This document shows positions 9,629 to 11,031 of a stretch of 11,031 nt of DNA, one piece after another. The stretch is from the NCBI GenBank assembly GCA_003573635.1, contig QUTJ01031346.1, positions 1-11,031 of the forward strand, in the 5' to 3' direction. Each line of letters opens with the position of its first letter. Within the stretch, counting starts at the first letter, position 1. The position numbers and the translations under genes were made by a program. A model generated the notes under the pieces. That model saw nothing but the letters and a program-made list of their open reading frames with translations. It was not told the origin of the DNA and made no database searches. The stretch is from Goniomonas avonlea. Its lineage: Eukaryota > Cryptophyceae > Goniomonadida > Goniomonadaceae.

Positions 9629-9933
9629 CACAGCGATCTTGTGTGTGGTGGATCATGTACGGCATCGGACTCAACTGCCCGTCCTTTCTCCTTGTTTTAC
9701 ACGACGCATCAAGCGTCGTTGGCTTGCATTTATTTCCCAGACTTACCGGTAGCAGCCCCTCGAAGGTTCGAGGCGTTAAAATATAACGCAAGGACGGCGG
9801 CTCATCCCCGTAAAGGGACATGAGTAAATTAAAGTACAATGAGTACATCTCGCAACACTTCTCGCTCACAATCTGCCAGGTGAGAGTCTGCAACACGCGT
9901 AGTTGTGCAATGCGTGAATCAACACAGTTGCAC
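9629..9933. other. Convergent intergenic/3' UTR region with three hairpins
   Basis: These 305 bp separate the phosphatase stop from the kinase stop. Three small inverted repeats lie close together: ACGACGC (9701-9707) with GCGTCGT (9713-9719); CCTCGAA (9758-9764) with TTCGAGG (9767-9773); GCGTTA (9773-9778) with TAACGC (9784-9789). An ATTAAA at 9828-9833 could be a polyadenylation signal for the plus-strand gene. No gene is evident. Confidence 0.6.
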
Positions 9934-10960
9934 CTAGCTGCGTGGGGTCCGAGCATTGGTGAGGTAGGGCAGTGCTAACAAGTCCGAGGCTGTGGGGCGC
10001 TGCTGTGGATCCACAGTCACACACAGTTTCACGAAGTCACACATTTCCTGCGACATGCACTCCGGGCATGGGGGCGTCTGTCCTTCCATGCCAACCTGTC
10101 GCCGAACCGTTATTCAACGTCAAGACGACTCGCGAGCTTATCTAAAAGAGTCGAAGCGGTGTTAAAGAGTCGAAACGCAAGTCAAAGAAACGGAAAGGTT
10201 TCGAGGATTTCACGGTCAGCACGAGGGGAAGTCATGGGTGACAACCGAACAGGGGAATTGAATTCGGAGGTGAGGAGGTGAAGCGGAGGTGAGGATGAGG
10301 GGTGAGGGAGAGGGGGGTGAGGGTTGGAGATGAGCGGGAGGGGGGCATGGGAGAGGGGGAGACGAGGGAGGGGGGCGAGGGAAAGGAGAGGGGACGAGGG
10401 AGAGGGGGAGTGTTTGCTCAGGGGTGCGGCACGGTCACGCCGTGACGATTGCGAGTAGGTCCGCGGAGATGTTAACGAAGGTATGGGAACCCGAGTTACA
10501 CCTTGTGGGCTCGTGATGCGATGCACTGCTCAGAAAGAGTTCGAGAGAGCGAGCGAGAGAGCGGGAGGGATTATGAGGGAATTCAAGGGAGAGTGGGTGA
10601 GGGAGAGTGGGTGAGGGAGAGGGAGAGGAGGGAGGGACGGAGTGAGTGAAGGAGGGATGAAGGGAGAAACGGAGAGAGAGAGAGAGAGAGAGATAGAGAG
10701 ATAGATAGAGAGAGAGAGAGAGAAAGAAAGCGAGAGGGAGAAAGAGGGAGAGGGAGAGAGAGGGAGGAAGAGGGAGGGAGGGAGAGAGAGGGAGGGAGAG
10801 AGCTAGAGGGCAGACCAACAACGGACGGGGGAGGGATCCGAGCATCCAGAAATCACTGAACTCAGAAAGAAAAACCAACCCGAAACATTATCGCGCAGGC
10901 GTTATCGAGCTCGCTGAAGGGTGGATCTCCGGCTCGCATCTCAATCACACAGCACCCCAC
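9934..10960 (-). CDS. Protein kinase C-terminal end, MAP3K/STE11-like (last two exons; 5' part beyond right edge)
   Basis: Exons 10960-10880 (81 nt) and 10095-9934 (162 nt with stop TAG) give the last 80 residues. The first exon encodes VGCCVIEMRAGDPPFSELDN followed by ACAIMFR. This fits subdomains IX-X of MEKK-type kinases (WSVGCTVIEMxxGxPPWSExxN pattern), with the preceding W expected in an upstream exon. The last exon encodes VGMEGQTPPCPECMSQEM, then CDFVKLCVTVDPQQRPTASD and LLALPYL. This is subdomain XI with its invariant Arg in DPxxRPTA and the usual leucine-rich last helix. Spacing from IMFRVG to DFV matches MAP3Ks, so no exon is missing between them. The protein ends 11 residues after LPYL. 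Catalytic loops are outside the window, so activity cannot be judged. It converges on the phosphatase gene. Confidence 0.85.
10299..10323 (+). other. Predicted G-quadruplex motif
   Basis: Four G runs (4, 3, 6 and 3 long) are separated by three 3-nt loops (tga, aga, tga), a textbook intramolecular G-quadruplex pattern. It lies on the plus strand, which is the template strand of the kinase gene, inside its last intron. More G runs follow to about 10382. Confidence 0.65.
10672..10723 (+). repeat. (GA)n microsatellite
   Basis: An uninterrupted GA run at 10672-10693 is followed by GATA-type interruptions and a second AG run at 10707-10723. It lies within the last kinase intron, where the transcript reads (UC)n. 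Confidence 0.95.
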
Positions 10961-11031
10961 CTGCGGGTGACGGGTTGCTTGGGGCACAAAGGTTGGCAGT
11001 CTCGGCCTCTCTCTCTCTCTCTCTCTCTCTC
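10961..11031 (-). other. 3' end of the preceding kinase intron
   Basis: On the minus strand the sequence ends in cacccgcag directly before GTG GGG TGC TGT, the expected middle of kinase subdomain IX (WS|VGC). The visible 71 nt start, in transcript order, with a (GA)n tract. The previous exon lies beyond the window. Confidence 0.75.
11007..11031 (+). repeat. (CT)n microsatellite cut by the window edge
   Basis: Twenty-five bases of pure CT repeat run to the last base. It lies in the penultimate visible kinase intron, where the transcript reads (GA)n, complementary to the tract at 10672-10693. Its true length is unknown. Confidence 0.95.

Larger units (their letters stand above)
10262..10805. 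repeat. Long polypurine (plus) / polypyrimidine (minus) low-complexity tract
   Basis: The plus strand is mostly variants of gaggtgagg, gagggag and gagtgggtgag, including a tandem duplication at 10590-10621. A cleaner (GA)n core lies at 10672-10693 and 10707-10723. It is interrupted at about 10420-10540 by ordinary mixed sequence. Mirror-like purine tracts of this kind can form triplex (H-) DNA. Confidence 0.85.
10096..10879 (-). other. Last intron of the kinase gene (784 nt, purine/pyrimidine-rich)
   Basis: The donor is TTTCGG|gttggt and the acceptor is gcgacag|GTTGGC. The join rebuilds IMFR-VGMEGQTPP with MAP3K-like spacing. The intron is filled on the plus strand with G/A-rich low-complexity DNA (about 10262-10805), so the transcript is pyrimidine-rich. 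Near the acceptor, aaagagtcgaa occurs twice (10145-10155 and 10164-10174, period 19). Long open frames here encode only Ser/Pro/Leu-rich low complexity and are not genes. Confidence 0.82.

Noticed and set aside
9492-9956. Minus-strand open frame of 154 codons
   Set aside because: It overlaps the last phosphatase exon and the kinase 3' end in another frame and has no recognisable domain.
10182-10878. Ser/Pro/Leu-rich minus-strand open frames
   Set aside because: They are the translation of a polypyrimidine low-complexity intron; the kinase exons on each side join across it.

Overview
This window is nuclear DNA of a eukaryote, most likely a GC-rich unicellular protist or alga. All three genes are broken by GT-AG introns, several only 43 to 45 nt long, and there are no bacterial operon or ribosome-binding signals. 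The proteins (a giant secreted IPT/TIG-like repeat protein, a dual-specificity phosphatase and a MAP3K-like kinase) are eukaryotic types. A cryptophyte such as Guillardia is a guess from general memory of TIG-like repeat proteins and short introns; nothing in the sequence proves it.

Layout. Positions 8673 to 1 (minus strand) hold three exons (8673-3099, 2687-1534, 1373-1) of one huge gene whose 3' end lies beyond the left edge. It encodes a signal peptide followed by 30 full and one partial TIG-like repeats of about 86 residues, at least 2,700 residues in all. The first intron (3098-2688) has been enlarged by CA-rich minisatellite and carries copies of its own splice-donor region. Positions 8674-8918 form a compact divergent promoter region with a TATA-like box facing the phosphatase gene.

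Positions 8919-9628 (plus strand) hold a four-exon dual-specificity phosphatase. When three 43-45 nt introns are removed, the canonical HC(x5)R active site, the DAF helix and the PNxGF tail are rebuilt, giving 192 residues. Positions 9629-9933 are a 305-bp convergent intergenic/3' UTR stretch with three adjacent small hairpins. Positions 9934-10960 (minus strand) hold the last two exons of a protein kinase (subdomains IX to XI, MAP3K/STE11-like). They are separated by a 784-nt intron filled with purine-rich low-complexity DNA, and the rest of the kinase lies beyond the right edge.

Taken together, a secreted adhesion-like surface protein is divergent from a phosphatase, which converges on a kinase. 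A shared signalling role for the phosphatase and kinase is possible but unproven. The points most worth checking are the duplicated splice donors, the complementary (GA)n/(CT)n tracts flanking an in-frame 81-nt kinase exon, a cysteine pattern in the TIG-like repeats, and a second possible N-terminus of the phosphatase made by retaining its first intron.
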